Shown piece after piece: positions 56,606 through 64,000 of a stretch of 64,000 nt of DNA. The translations under genes were made by a program, and so were the position numbers. Position 1 is the first letter of the stretch. Each line of letters begins with the position of its first letter. The notes below the pieces were generated by a model that did not search any database, was not told the origin of the DNA, and saw only the letters and a list, made by a program, of their open reading frames with translations. The stretch is from assembly GCF_915403165.1 (NCBI RefSeq), contig NZ_OU659204.1, forward strand, positions 2,976,001 through 3,040,000, given 5' to 3'. Origin of the DNA: Providencia alcalifaciens. Its GTDB lineage: Bacteria; Pseudomonadota; Gammaproteobacteria; Enterobacterales; Enterobacteriaceae.

Positions 56606-57379
56606 ATGGATGAGTACGCTGAATTATTAGCGCCGATTAAGCAATTTTTGCAGTGTGAAACGCCCGATGCATGGATCCACAAAGCCAGTCAGCCTGAAAA
56701 TTTGCCGATAATTTTGAAGGATCATCTGCTATGTGAATTAAAAGCGGCGCAAAGTGCCATGTTTTTAATTCGCAAATACGCAGTGGATAAAGAAAGTGCA
56801 GCGATTTTATTAGAGTGGTTCAAACCCTATGAAGCCTTTGCATATGACCGCATTGGTGATGTTCACACATTGAAAAATAAGAACCAAATTTCAAAACAGA
56901 TCCTAGCGAAAAAACAGTCTCCATATAGCCAAGACTTGATTGATAAAATGGTGTTGTTAATCAAGGAGGAACTACACCATTTTTACCAAGTGCTAGAAAT
57001 TATGCATCAACGGGACATTGCATATGATGGGATCACCGCAGGTCGTTACGCGAAAGGGTTATTCAGTCATTTAGACCCTCATGACCCGAAAACCTTGGTG
57101 GATAAGCTCATTATTGGGGCTTATATTGAAGCACGCTCTTGTGAGCGATTTGCCAAATTGGCACCACACTTAGATGAGCAACTGGCCAATTTCTATACCT
57201 CATTACTACGTTCAGAAGCGCGCCATTATCAGGATTATCTGCAACTTGCCCAGCTTTTCAGTAAAACCAACATTACGGAACGCGTCCGTTTTTATGGGGA
57301 AGTTGAAGCGCAGTTGATTTTAATGCCTGACGATGATTTTAAGTTCCACAGCGGCGTACCAATTAATTCCAGCAACTAA
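56606..57379 (+). CDS. miaE: tRNA 2-methylthio-N6-isopentenyladenosine hydroxylase MiaE
   Basis: 257 residues. Ferritin-like diiron protein: iron-binding Glu and His in KEELHHFYQVLE, AYIEARSCERFAKL and RSEARHYQDYLQLA, the conserved ligand set of MiaE. Adds a hydroxyl to ms2i6A37 of tRNAs using oxygen. Escherichia coli lacks it, but Salmonella and many Proteeae have it. It starts one base after mutS, so the two are likely co-transcribed; a terminator follows. Confidence 0.93.
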   Translation: MDEYAELLAPIKQFLQCETPDAWIHKASQPENLPIILKDHLLCELKAAQSAMFLIRKYAVDKESAAILLEWFKPYEAFAYDRIGDVHTLKNKNQISKQILAKKQSPYSQDLIDKMVLLIKEELHHFYQVLEIMHQRDIAYDGITAGRYAKGLFSHLDPHDPKTLVDKLIIGAYIEARSCERFAKLAPHLDEQLANFYTSLLRSEARHYQDYLQLAQLFSKTNITERVRFYGEVEAQLILMPDDDFKFHSGVPINSSN

Positions 57380-57385
57380 AAAGAA

Positions 57386-57415
57386 AAGCCCCTGTTTCAA
57401 CGACAACAGGGGCTT
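57386..57415. terminator. Bidirectional terminator between miaE and rpoS
   Basis: AAGCCCCTGTT / AACAGGGGCTT stem with an 8-base loop between convergent genes. The minus-strand T run after it (CTTTTCTTTTT) favours rpoS. Confidence 0.9.
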
Positions 57416-57436
57416 CATGTGTTTTAACACGGCAGA

Positions 57437-58423
57437 TTACATATTAAATAACGCTTCCAGCGTTAAATCTTCGCCTTGTAAAATATCTTTTAAACGTCTT
57501 AAACCTTCTACCTGAATTTGACGAACTCTTTCACGAGTGAGCCCAATTTCGCGCCCAACCTCTTCCAGAGTTTCCGCTTCATATCCCAGCAAACCAAAAC
57601 GACGTGCTAAAACTTCACGCTGCTTCGGATTAAGTTCATATAACCACTTAACGATATTTTCTTTTAAGTTGTTATCTTGGATAGTGTTTTCAGGCCCTGA
57701 ATCATTATCATCCGATAATACTTCCAGCAGTGACTTCTCAGAATCCCCTGCGATAGGTGTATCAACCGATGTAATTCGCTCATTTAAACGTAGCATTCGG
57801 CTGACATCTTCAACAGGTTTATCTAATTTTTCAGCTATCTCTTCAGGACTTGGCTCGTGGTCTAGCTTTTGGGCAAGCTCACGGGCTGTACGAAGGTAAA
57901 TATTGAGTTCTTTGACGATATGAATCGGTAAACGGATTGTTCGGGTTTGATTCATGATGGCGCGTTCAATCGTTTGACGGATCCACCAAGTCGCATAGGT
58001 TGAAAAACGGAAGCCTTTTTCGGGATCAAATTTTTCAACTGCACGAATCAACCCGAGATTTCCTTCTTCGATCAGATCGAGTAAGGCAAGACCTCGGTTG
58101 TTATAACGGCGAGATATTTTTACCACTAAGCGAAGGTTGCTTTCTATCATACGCTGACGCGATGCCACATCCCCCCGAAGGGCTCTGCGGGCATAGAAGA
58201 CTTCTTCCTCTGCGGTGAGGAGTGGAGAGAATCCAATTTCACTGAGATAAATTTGGGTTGCGTCCAAAACACGTTGACTCGCGCTTTGGAGTAAGTCCGT
58301 TTCTTCATCCTGCTCGGAAACTAGATCCTCTTCTTTAAATTGACTCTCATCAAATGCGTCATCCATCGCATTTTCATCGAGGTCATTATACGACTCGTTA
58401 ACTTTCAGCGAACTTTGGCTCAT
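57437..58423 (-). CDS. rpoS: RNA polymerase sigma factor RpoS (sigma-38)
   Basis: 328 residues. Acidic region 1.1 ([19 protein letters not shown]), region 2 ([39 protein letters not shown]), region 3 and region 4 HTH ([32 protein letters not shown]). Directs stationary-phase and general stress transcription. The sequence is intact. As in other enterobacteria the main rpoS promoter probably lies inside the upstream nlpD gene. Confidence 0.97.
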   Translation of the reverse strand: MSQSSLKVNESYNDLDENAMDDAFDESQFKEEDLVSEQDEETDLLQSASQRVLDATQIYLSEIGFSPLLTAEEEVFYARRALRGDVASRQRMIESNLRLVVKISRRYNNRGLALLDLIEEGNLGLIRAVEKFDPEKGFRFSTYATWWIRQTIERAIMNQTRTIRLPIHIVKELNIYLRTARELAQKLDHEPSPEEIAEKLDKPVEDVSRMLRLNERITSVDTPIAGDSEKSLLEVLSDDNDSGPENTIQDNNLKENIVKWLYELNPKQREVLARRFGLLGYEAETLEEVGREIGLTRERVRQIQVEGLRRLKDILQGEDLTLEALFNM

Positions 58424-58474
58424 CAGTGACTCCGACCCAAGATAATGAGGACGGAATGTGTCACTCCGCCCAGT

Positions 58475-59539
58475 TTATCGCTGCGGTAAATAACGCAACG
58501 GGTTTACTGATTTTCCCTTATAACGAATTTCAAAATGTAAACGAACAGAACTTGTTCCGGTGCTACCCATAGTGGCTATTTTTTGACCTTCAGCAACATC
58601 CTGTTGGTCACGCACAAGTAACGTATCGTTATGTGCGTAGGCACTTAAGTAGTCATCGTTATGTTTTATTATTATGAGATTTCCATATCCGCGCAGTGCA
58701 TTACCAGCATATACGACTTTACCAGGAGCAGCTGCAATAACAGATTGACCGCGAGAACCAGCAATATCAACACCTTTGTTTCCACCTTGTGCATCAGAGA
58801 AGCCTTCAATCATCTTCCCATCTGCTGGCCAACGCCATTTAATTGACGAATTGTTGGTGCTACTTCCAGTTGTTGCTGTTGCAGTCGTAGTGGTTGGGCT
58901 CACTGTTGTCGTTGAAACCGTTGAGGCTGGTTTCTTGTTATTCGGCAACATCTTACCTGAATTCTGCCCGCTACTATTTTCAGGATACCCATTAGTTGGT
59001 TGAATATCAACCGGGCGTTGTTGACTATTTGACGCCGTTTGTGTGATCGAGTTCACATTTGTATTACCAATATTTATCACCTGACCTACATTTAGGCTGT
59101 ATGGTTCAGAAATATTGTTTTTTGATGCTAACTCACGGAAATCATTACCCGTTATATAGGCGATATAAAACAGAGTATCACCGCGCTGAACGGTGTAGGT
59201 GTTTCCGTTATAACTTCCTTTAGAAATGCGGCCATAGTCTCGGTTATAAACAATACGTCCATCACTGCTGGTTGAAACAGGCCTAGAGGCATTATTTCCC
59301 ATCGAACTATTAGACGACAAATTAGGTCTGTCTGAAGGCATCGCCGTACTCATTCCAGTATTGGATGGAGGATTCGGCACCGTTCTTGGTGCAGATTGTT
59401 GGCTAGATGAACCTCCATCATTCACACTCGAAATCGGTGCTGCGGGATGATAAGGCGTTGAGCATCCTGCTAATAAAGCACCGCTAAATGAAAAGATAAC
59501 CGCCCATCGAATTCTGTTTATTGGGCTAACAATTTTCAT
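58475..59539 (-). CDS. nlpD: Murein hydrolase activator NlpD
   Basis: 354 residues from the ATG at 59539 (GGGAGAAG upstream); the ORF runs 18 codons further without need. Lipoprotein signal with lipobox LLAGC (RWAVIFSFSGALLAGCS), Ser/Asn/Thr-rich linker, LysM domain (YTVQRGDTLFYIAYITGNDFRELASKNNI) near 115-160, a Thr/Ser-rich spacer and a degenerate M23 (LytM) domain ending HFEIRYKGKSVNPLRYLP. The metal ligands of active M23 enzymes are largely missing, as in NlpD, which instead activates amidase AmiC at the septum. Upstream of rpoS. Confidence 0.94.
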   Translation of the reverse strand: MKIVSPINRIRWAVIFSFSGALLAGCSTPYHPAAPISSVNDGGSSSQQSAPRTVPNPPSNTGMSTAMPSDRPNLSSNSSMGNNASRPVSTSSDGRIVYNRDYGRISKGSYNGNTYTVQRGDTLFYIAYITGNDFRELASKNNISEPYSLNVGQVINIGNTNVNSITQTASNSQQRPVDIQPTNGYPENSSGQNSGKMLPNNKKPASTVSTTTVSPTTTTATATTGSSTNNSSIKWRWPADGKMIEGFSDAQGGNKGVDIAGSRGQSVIAAAPGKVVYAGNALRGYGNLIIIKHNDDYLSAYAHNDTLLVRDQQDVAEGQKIATMGSTGTSSVRLHFEIRYKGKSVNPLRYLPQR

Positions 59540-59754
59540 ATTTCTTCTCCCGTGAAGAAAAATCTGACCTGATACTAAAGGGTTAGAATGCAATTAATGC
59601 TTATTGAATATTAGTATCTTAAAATATTTCGCTTATTAAAGCAGAAATATAAAATAATGGACAAGTTAAATGTATCAAAAGTATAACAAATTGAGATTAT
59701 CACTTAACAGTTTGAGCGAAATAACCCTTTAATTCAAAATAACTAAAAGGGTTA

Positions 59755-60381
59755 TTAGCTCAAATCACCAGCAACAAGAGGGACAAAACGCACTTTTTCA
59801 ATCACATTAGTGTGATAGTCATTACCGCGACGGGTAATTAATTTCAGAGCCTGATCTTTGTCACCGACAGGGAGCACTAGGCGTCCGCCATCTTTTAACT
59901 GCTTAAGTAACAATGACGGAATTTCGCTAGGGGCGGCGGTAACAATGATCCCATCAAAAGGACCTTTCGATTGCCAGCCTTCCCAGCCATCACCGTGGCG
60001 AGTAGAAATATTGTGTAAATCTAACAACTTAAAGCGACGTTTTGCCGTCCACTGCAAGCTTTTGACCCTTTCGACTGAATACACATGCTCACAAAGATGA
60101 GCCAAAACCGCCGTTTGATATCCAGACCCTGTACCAATCTCCAGCACATGATCCGTCGGTTTGACTGCCAATAACGCGGTCATTTTTGCAACAATATACG
60201 GCTGTGAAATGGTCTGCCCATGACCAATTGGTAATGGGATATTATCGTAGGCTTTATGAGAGAGCGCTTCGTCAACAAACCGTTCGCGAGGAACTAACGC
60301 GAGCGCGTCTAATAGGCGCTCATCGTGAATTCCCTGTTGGCGCAACTGTGCCAGCAGTTCTTTCATGAGCCCAATTTTCAT
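59755..60381 (-). CDS. pcm: Protein-L-isoaspartate O-methyltransferase
   Basis: 208 residues, the E. coli Pcm length. Starts [26 protein letters not shown], then SAM motif [18 protein letters not shown] and the [27 protein letters not shown] block. Repairs isoaspartyl damage in aged proteins with SAM. Its ATG overlaps the surE stop by 4 bp, and both belong to the same translationally coupled run. A 215-bp gap separates it from nlpD. Confidence 0.96.
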   Translation of the reverse strand: MKIGLMKELLAQLRQQGIHDERLLDALALVPRERFVDEALSHKAYDNIPLPIGHGQTISQPYIVAKMTALLAVKPTDHVLEIGTGSGYQTAVLAHLCEHVYSVERVKSLQWTAKRRFKLLDLHNISTRHGDGWEGWQSKGPFDGIIVTAAPSEIPSLLLKQLKDGGRLVLPVGDKDQALKLITRRGNDYHTNVIEKVRFVPLVAGDLS

Positions 60382-61139
60382 TTTGCCTTCACTCCTGACT
60401 TATCTAGCCACTCTTCTAATACTGCCTGAGTTTTATAAGACGTTAAATCCACTTGTAACGGCGTTATCGAAACATAGCCATTTTGTACTGCTTCAAAATC
60501 CGTGCCCGGCCCTGCATCACGAATTTCCCCAACCGGCCCTAACCAGTACAGCATATTACCGCGAGGGTCTTCCTGATTATAAACTTCAGAGGCAGCATGT
60601 CGGCTGCCACAACGGGTTACTTTAATCCCTTTTAGCGCTTCATAAGGGATATCCGGCACATTGATATTTAAAATATTTCCTGCACGTAACGGATTTTTTT
60701 GCAGCATGTTAAGGACATCGCACGTCACCTTGGCTGCCGTTTCATAATGCACATCGCCATCCAATGAAACCGCAATAGAAGGTAAACCTAAGTGGCGTCC
60801 TTCTGTCGCTGCCGCAACGGTACCAGAATAAATCACATCGTCCCCGAGGTTTGGACCGCAGTTGATTCCAGACACCACAATATCAGGGCGAGGACGCACC
60901 ACTTTATTCACTCCGATATACACACAATCCGTCGGTGTACCTTCTTGAACAGCGAGATCACCATTACTTAATGTTTGGATTTTTAATGGCCTATCCAGCG
61001 TTAATGCGTTTGAAGCACCACTACGGTTGCGATCGGGTGCAATCACTTGCACATGATAATGTTGACGTAAAGCCGCTGCCAGCGTTTGTATCCCGGTCGC
61101 CGTTACCCCATCATCGTTACTCAATAATATGTTCAGCAT
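60378..61139 (-). CDS. surE: 5'/3'-nucleotidase SurE
   Basis: 253 residues from the ATG at 61139, matching E. coli SurE; the longer ORF start lies inside truD. Metal site Asn8-Asp9-Asp10 region (ILLSNDDG), then [19 protein letters not shown] and [26 protein letters not shown]. Removes phosphate from nucleoside monophosphates and is linked to stress survival. Overlaps truD by 23 bp and pcm by 4 bp. Confidence 0.96.
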   Translation of the reverse strand: MLNILLSNDDGVTATGIQTLAAALRQHYHVQVIAPDRNRSGASNALTLDRPLKIQTLSNGDLAVQEGTPTDCVYIGVNKVVRPRPDIVVSGINCGPNLGDDVIYSGTVAAATEGRHLGLPSIAVSLDGDVHYETAAKVTCDVLNMLQKNPLRAGNILNINVPDIPYEALKGIKVTRCGSRHAASEVYNQEDPRGNMLYWLGPVGEIRDAGPGTDFEAVQNGYVSITPLQVDLTSYKTQAVLEEWLDKSGVKAK

Positions 61140-62166
61140 CAATACAATCCTGATTGATAATTTCGCGTACAACACTGGTGGCAAAGCTGCCTGAATTCAG
61201 GAAAAAACACAGTTTCACCGTTGACGAGTCTAGCCACTGCCATTGCAGATTTTGCGGCTTAACCAGTACAGCTCGTCTCGCTGGAGAAACTCGCTCACTT
61301 TTCATTAGTGCCATAAATGACTGATAATCATGTAGACAGTGAATCTCGAAAGCAAGGGCATCATCTTGGGTGCCCAAATCGCCATCCCCAGGAAGCGGCG
61401 CTGTCACACTTAGCTCAGCAGATTGTAAACGCGCTTGCAGAGAGTCTAACTCTTCTGCCGTCGCCACAAACCAGCTACCACGTCCGGTTAATTGCAGTGC
61501 ATCCCCCAACATCGCGTGTTGCTGTGTATGATTTGCAATTCGCGCACTGGCGATATCATTAAACATAGCACTTCGCGCAGCAGAGAGATAAAAACTGCGT
61601 TTATTTCGTTCGCGTACTGTAATTTCTTGATTTGCCCAGCGGCGTGCTTGAACCAAGTTTTGCCCGCCCCGACCAAAACGTTGTTCGCCAAAATAGTTCG
61701 GAACACCTAAATCAGCCACTTTTTGTAGACGTTGTTCTACATCATCAGTGTCCGTAATATCCCGCAATGTCACTTCGAATTGATTTCCTTTTAGGGAACC
61801 AATACGTAATTTGCGTTTCTGGCGAGTGACCGCTAATACACGGCCCCCTTCAAGCTGCCAAGCCGAAAAATCGGGTGTGTCTTTACCCGGCATTTGCAGA
61901 CAGAACCACTGCTCCGTCACCGCATGCCTATCTTTTAACCCGGCATAACTGACTGCTCTTGCTGAAATTTTAGCAAATTTTGCCAGTTGCTCCGCAACAA
62001 ATAATGTATTGCAGCCTGTTTTTTCGACGCGAACCATAACGTGCTCGCCGTCGCCATCAAGCTCAAAACCCAAATCTTCTTTCACCACGAAATCTTCAGG
62101 AATACTTTTTAATGTCCCTGAAGAGAGGGGTTTACCATGCAGGTACTGAACATTCATAACTTTCAT
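61117..62166 (-). CDS. truD: tRNA pseudouridine(13) synthase TruD
   Basis: 349 residues from the ATG at 62166 (ATG at 62157 is the alternative). N-terminal [25 protein letters not shown], catalytic Asp near residue 79 in [13 protein letters not shown], the [16 protein letters not shown] motif, [14 protein letters not shown] and the [15 protein letters not shown] C-terminus ([13 protein letters not shown]). Makes pseudouridine at position 13 of tRNA-Glu. Overlaps both neighbours (ispF and surE), the usual tight packing. Confidence 0.96.
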   Translation of the reverse strand: MKVMNVQYLHGKPLSSGTLKSIPEDFVVKEDLGFELDGDGEHVMVRVEKTGCNTLFVAEQLAKFAKISARAVSYAGLKDRHAVTEQWFCLQMPGKDTPDFSAWQLEGGRVLAVTRQKRKLRIGSLKGNQFEVTLRDITDTDDVEQRLQKVADLGVPNYFGEQRFGRGGQNLVQARRWANQEITVRERNKRSFYLSAARSAMFNDIASARIANHTQQHAMLGDALQLTGRGSWFVATAEELDSLQARLQSAELSVTAPLPGDGDLGTQDDALAFEIHCLHDYQSFMALMKSERVSPARRAVLVKPQNLQWQWLDSSTVKLCFFLNSGSFATSVVREIINQDCIDAEHIIE

Positions 62167-62644
62167 TACTATTATCTTTGATAAGTAAAACCACAGCAGC
62201 GCAAGCAATCCCTTCTTTACGACCCACAAAACCCAATTGTTCCGTGGTGGTTGCTTTCACATTGACATCGTCCATGTGGCATTCGAGATCTTCGGCGATA
62301 TTCACGCGCATTTGTGGAATATGCGGCAACATTTTTGGTGCTTGCGCCATGATAGTGACGTCAATATTGCCAATTAAATAACCTTTTTTACGGACTTGGC
62401 AAAAGGCTTCTCTGAGTAATACTCGGCTATCTGCGCCTTTATAAGCAGGATCAGTATCTGGGAATAATTTCCCGATATCCCCAAGTGCCGCAGCGCCTAA
62501 AATGGCATCTGTCAGCGCGTGTAAGACCACATCACCATCCGAATGTGCGATAAGACCTTGTTCGTAAGGAATGCGAACGCCACCAATAACGATAGGGCCT
62601 TCACCACCAAACTTATGCACATCAAAACCGTGTCCGATTCTCAT
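62132..62644 (-). CDS. ispF: 2-C-methyl-D-erythritol 2,4-cyclodiphosphate synthase
   Basis: 170 residues. Zinc ligands Asp8 and His10 (GHGFDVHKF) plus the later His in [10 protein letters not shown]; the nucleotide-binding [21 protein letters not shown] end is intact. About ten residues longer than E. coli IspF, because the C-terminal tail ([13 protein letters not shown]) runs into truD by 35 bp. Forms the cyclic diphosphate of the MEP isoprenoid pathway. Ten bases downstream of ispD. Confidence 0.96.
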   Translation of the reverse strand: MRIGHGFDVHKFGGEGPIVIGGVRIPYEQGLIAHSDGDVVLHALTDAILGAAALGDIGKLFPDTDPAYKGADSRVLLREAFCQVRKKGYLIGNIDVTIMAQAPKMLPHIPQMRVNIAEDLECHMDDVNVKATTTEQLGFVGRKEGIACAAVVLLIKDNSNESYECSVPAW

Positions 62645-62653
62645 TTTTTTTCC

Positions 62654-63382
62654 TTATGATTTCATTCTTGAAAGATAAAATTCCGCCAGCGCCAAATCCT
62701 CTGGTCGCGTCACCTTAAGGTTATCAGCTCGTCCCGATACTAATATCGGTTGATAACCGCAATGCTCTAGTGCGGAAGCCTCATCCGTGATTACTGCATG
62801 TTCTTTCAATGCTTTATCTAAACAATCGCGTAGTAATACGAGTGGGAAAAACTGCGGTGTTAAGGCATGCCAGAGCGCTTCTCGCTCAACGGTATGGGAA
62901 ATACTGCGCGTTCCCTCTGCGCCTCGTTTCATCGTATCCCGAACCGGAGCCGCCAGTATGCCCCCACAACAATCATTCTGGGTTGCTAACTGAACGATGG
63001 TATTTAAGTCGTCTAAATGCAGACATGGACGCGCCGCATCATGTACCAATACCCAAGCATCATCATACTCAGGTTGCGAAACCAGATAGTTTAATCCTGA
63101 TAATACGGAATCTGCACGCGCTTTCCCCCCGATAACCGTGACAACGCGAGGGTCTTTGGCGATATCGAGGTGATGGAAATAATCATCTTCGGCACTTAAT
63201 GCAACCACGATTTTTTGCACGTCGCCACTACGCAATAAGGCGTCAATGGTGTGTTCAATAATGGTTTTCCCTGCGACCGACAAATATTGTTTTGGGCAAT
63301 CTGCATTCATACGACTGCCCACTCCCGCCGCGGGGATGAGCGCAACAATCGGTACTGCGCTGGATGTTCTTGGATTTATCAT
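62654..63382 (-). CDS. ispD: 2-C-methyl-D-erythritol 4-phosphate cytidylyltransferase
   Basis: 242 residues. Nucleotidyltransferase motif [21 protein letters not shown] with the CTP-binding Arg and Lys, [10 protein letters not shown] with the metal Asp, and the [15 protein letters not shown]-terminus. Joins CTP and MEP in isoprenoid synthesis. Sits between ftsB and ispF as in E. coli. Confidence 0.97.
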   Translation of the reverse strand: MINPRTSSAVPIVALIPAAGVGSRMNADCPKQYLSVAGKTIIEHTIDALLRSGDVQKIVVALSAEDDYFHHLDIAKDPRVVTVIGGKARADSVLSGLNYLVSQPEYDDAWVLVHDAARPCLHLDDLNTIVQLATQNDCCGGILAAPVRDTMKRGAEGTRSISHTVEREALWHALTPQFFPLVLLRDCLDKALKEHAVITDEASALEHCGYQPILVSGRADNLKVTRPEDLALAEFYLSRMKS

Positions 63383-63442
63383 TATTCGAATCTTACATCA
63401 GAAATTATCAGGTTCTTGGGTGTGGTCTACCCTACACGATGA

Positions 63443-63739
63443 TTATTGAGATGACGGTGGATTATTACGCTCTTTGACCATTCGATAGAATGATTCCCCA
63501 GGTTTTAACATCCCTAGTTCGCTACGTGCGCGTTCTTCAATTGCATCCTGACCATCATTCAAGTCATTGATTTCTGCAAATAGCTGCTCATTACGCTGTT
63601 TTAAGCGCGCATTCACAATTTCCTGTGCAGCAACATCATCCTTGACTTTGACATAGTCATGGATGCCATTTTTGCCTAACCATAAGGAATATTGTAACCA
63701 AGCTAATATCGCAATTAATAGTAGCGTTAATTTACCCAT
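63443..63739 (-). CDS. ftsB: Cell division protein FtsB
   Basis: 98 residues: short cytoplasmic start (MGKL), one membrane helix ([18 protein letters not shown]), then a periplasmic coiled coil ([58 protein letters not shown] described as helix plus hook). Forms the FtsQLB complex that triggers septal wall synthesis. Followed by ispD after 60 bp. Confidence 0.95.
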   Translation of the reverse strand: MGKLTLLLIAILAWLQYSLWLGKNGIHDYVKVKDDVAAQEIVNARLKQRNEQLFAEINDLNDGQDAIEERARSELGMLKPGESFYRMVKERNNPPSSQ

Positions 63740-63898
63740 CTTGCCCCCTGAAATGATTTGCTAATCATCCCATAACTAAGCGCATGACGCTACTGCGATG
63801 CAAATATTGTCTAAAAAAGTCAGAATTGTTCGCGCTAGAAGAGATTAAATATCACCCAATTCCCTATAAATGTAGAAAAGGATGATATTTAAGTGAAA

Positions 63899-64000
63899 TC
63901 AATTTGCTATAGAAATGACATTTCGCTGTTGCAGCAGTTGAATCACCTGCGCTAAAGAATCATGCATAGGACGCAGACCATCAAGGTGCAGTTCTGGATT
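63899..64000 (-). CDS. cysC: Probable adenylylsulfate kinase CysC, C-terminal part (cut by window edge)
   Basis: The last 33 codons: NPELHLDGLRPMHDSLAQVI, then QLLQQRNVISIAN and stop TGA. The NPELHLD segment followed by an amphipathic helix (QVIQLLQQRNVI) is how APS kinases end (APxNPELxLD...QVIxLLxxRxII). cysDNC precedes ftsB in many enterobacteria, which supports the call. APS kinase makes PAPS for sulfate assimilation. Based on a short fragment. Confidence 0.7.
   Translation of the reverse strand, partial: NPELHLDGLRPMHDSLAQVIQLLQQRNVISIAN

Overview
The window looks like a chromosomal segment of a Morganellaceae enterobacterium, most likely Providencia. The evidence is the low to moderate G+C, the mutS-miaE-rpoS-nlpD-pcm-surE-truD-ispF-ispD-ftsB backbone, the yjiA-yjiX-btsT cluster, a meso-diaminopimelate dehydrogenase start at the left edge, and ERIC-type palindromes. 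Genus is inferred from gene content and protein similarity by eye, not by a search. I see no rRNA, tRNA or CRISPR array.

Layout. 1-12 kb: a MATE pump, cysteine desulfidase cyuA, the pyruvate transporter set btsT-yjiX-yjiA, a small WG-type secreted protein, a GMC oxidoreductase, purT (with a clear PurR box) and rarD. 12-18 kb: two odd regulators (a LuxR-type protein with a receiver-like domain lacking the phosphorylation residues, and a Fis-type HTH protein without AAA+ domain), rimO, a small secreted protein and a TIM-barrel-like protein. 18-22.2 kb: a Fur-boxed iron operon mixing FtrABC-type and EfeUOB-type parts (P19, cupredoxin, FTR1, EfeO-like, Dyp peroxidase). 22-24 kb: a secreted VWA protein and a lipoprotein. 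24-28.5 kb: a LysR regulator divergent from an adenine deaminase-purine permease operon. 28.5-40.7 kb: three thiamine-diphosphate 2-keto acid decarboxylases interleaved with a glutamate-type symporter, D-amino acid dehydrogenase, RidA and two LysR regulators. Together these suggest deamination of amino acids to keto acids followed by decarboxylation.

40.7-54 kb is the accessory part. A G+C-rich rlmF sits between the 3' end of a LysR gene and a diverged second copy of that 3' end. It is followed by a strikingly AT-rich operon: a 2-oxoglutarate/Fe(II) oxygenase, a malate-dehydrogenase-like enzyme, a PrpF-type isomerase, and a TSUP transporter broken by one base at an A8 tract. I do not recognise this as a described pathway, and it is the best candidate for an undescribed metabolic system here. 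Next comes an island of about 7.3 kb bounded by a 228-bp, nearly identical direct repeat of the mutS promoter and first codons. It carries a Fic gene with an early nonsense codon, a tail-to-tail small gene with a Fic-antitoxin-like motif, a hypothetical protein, a complete type III restriction-modification system, and a frameshifted remnant of a possible replication or polymerase protein. No integrase is present.

54-64 kb: the conserved mutS-rpoS-ispD-ftsB housekeeping block, ending in what is probably the 3' end of cysC.
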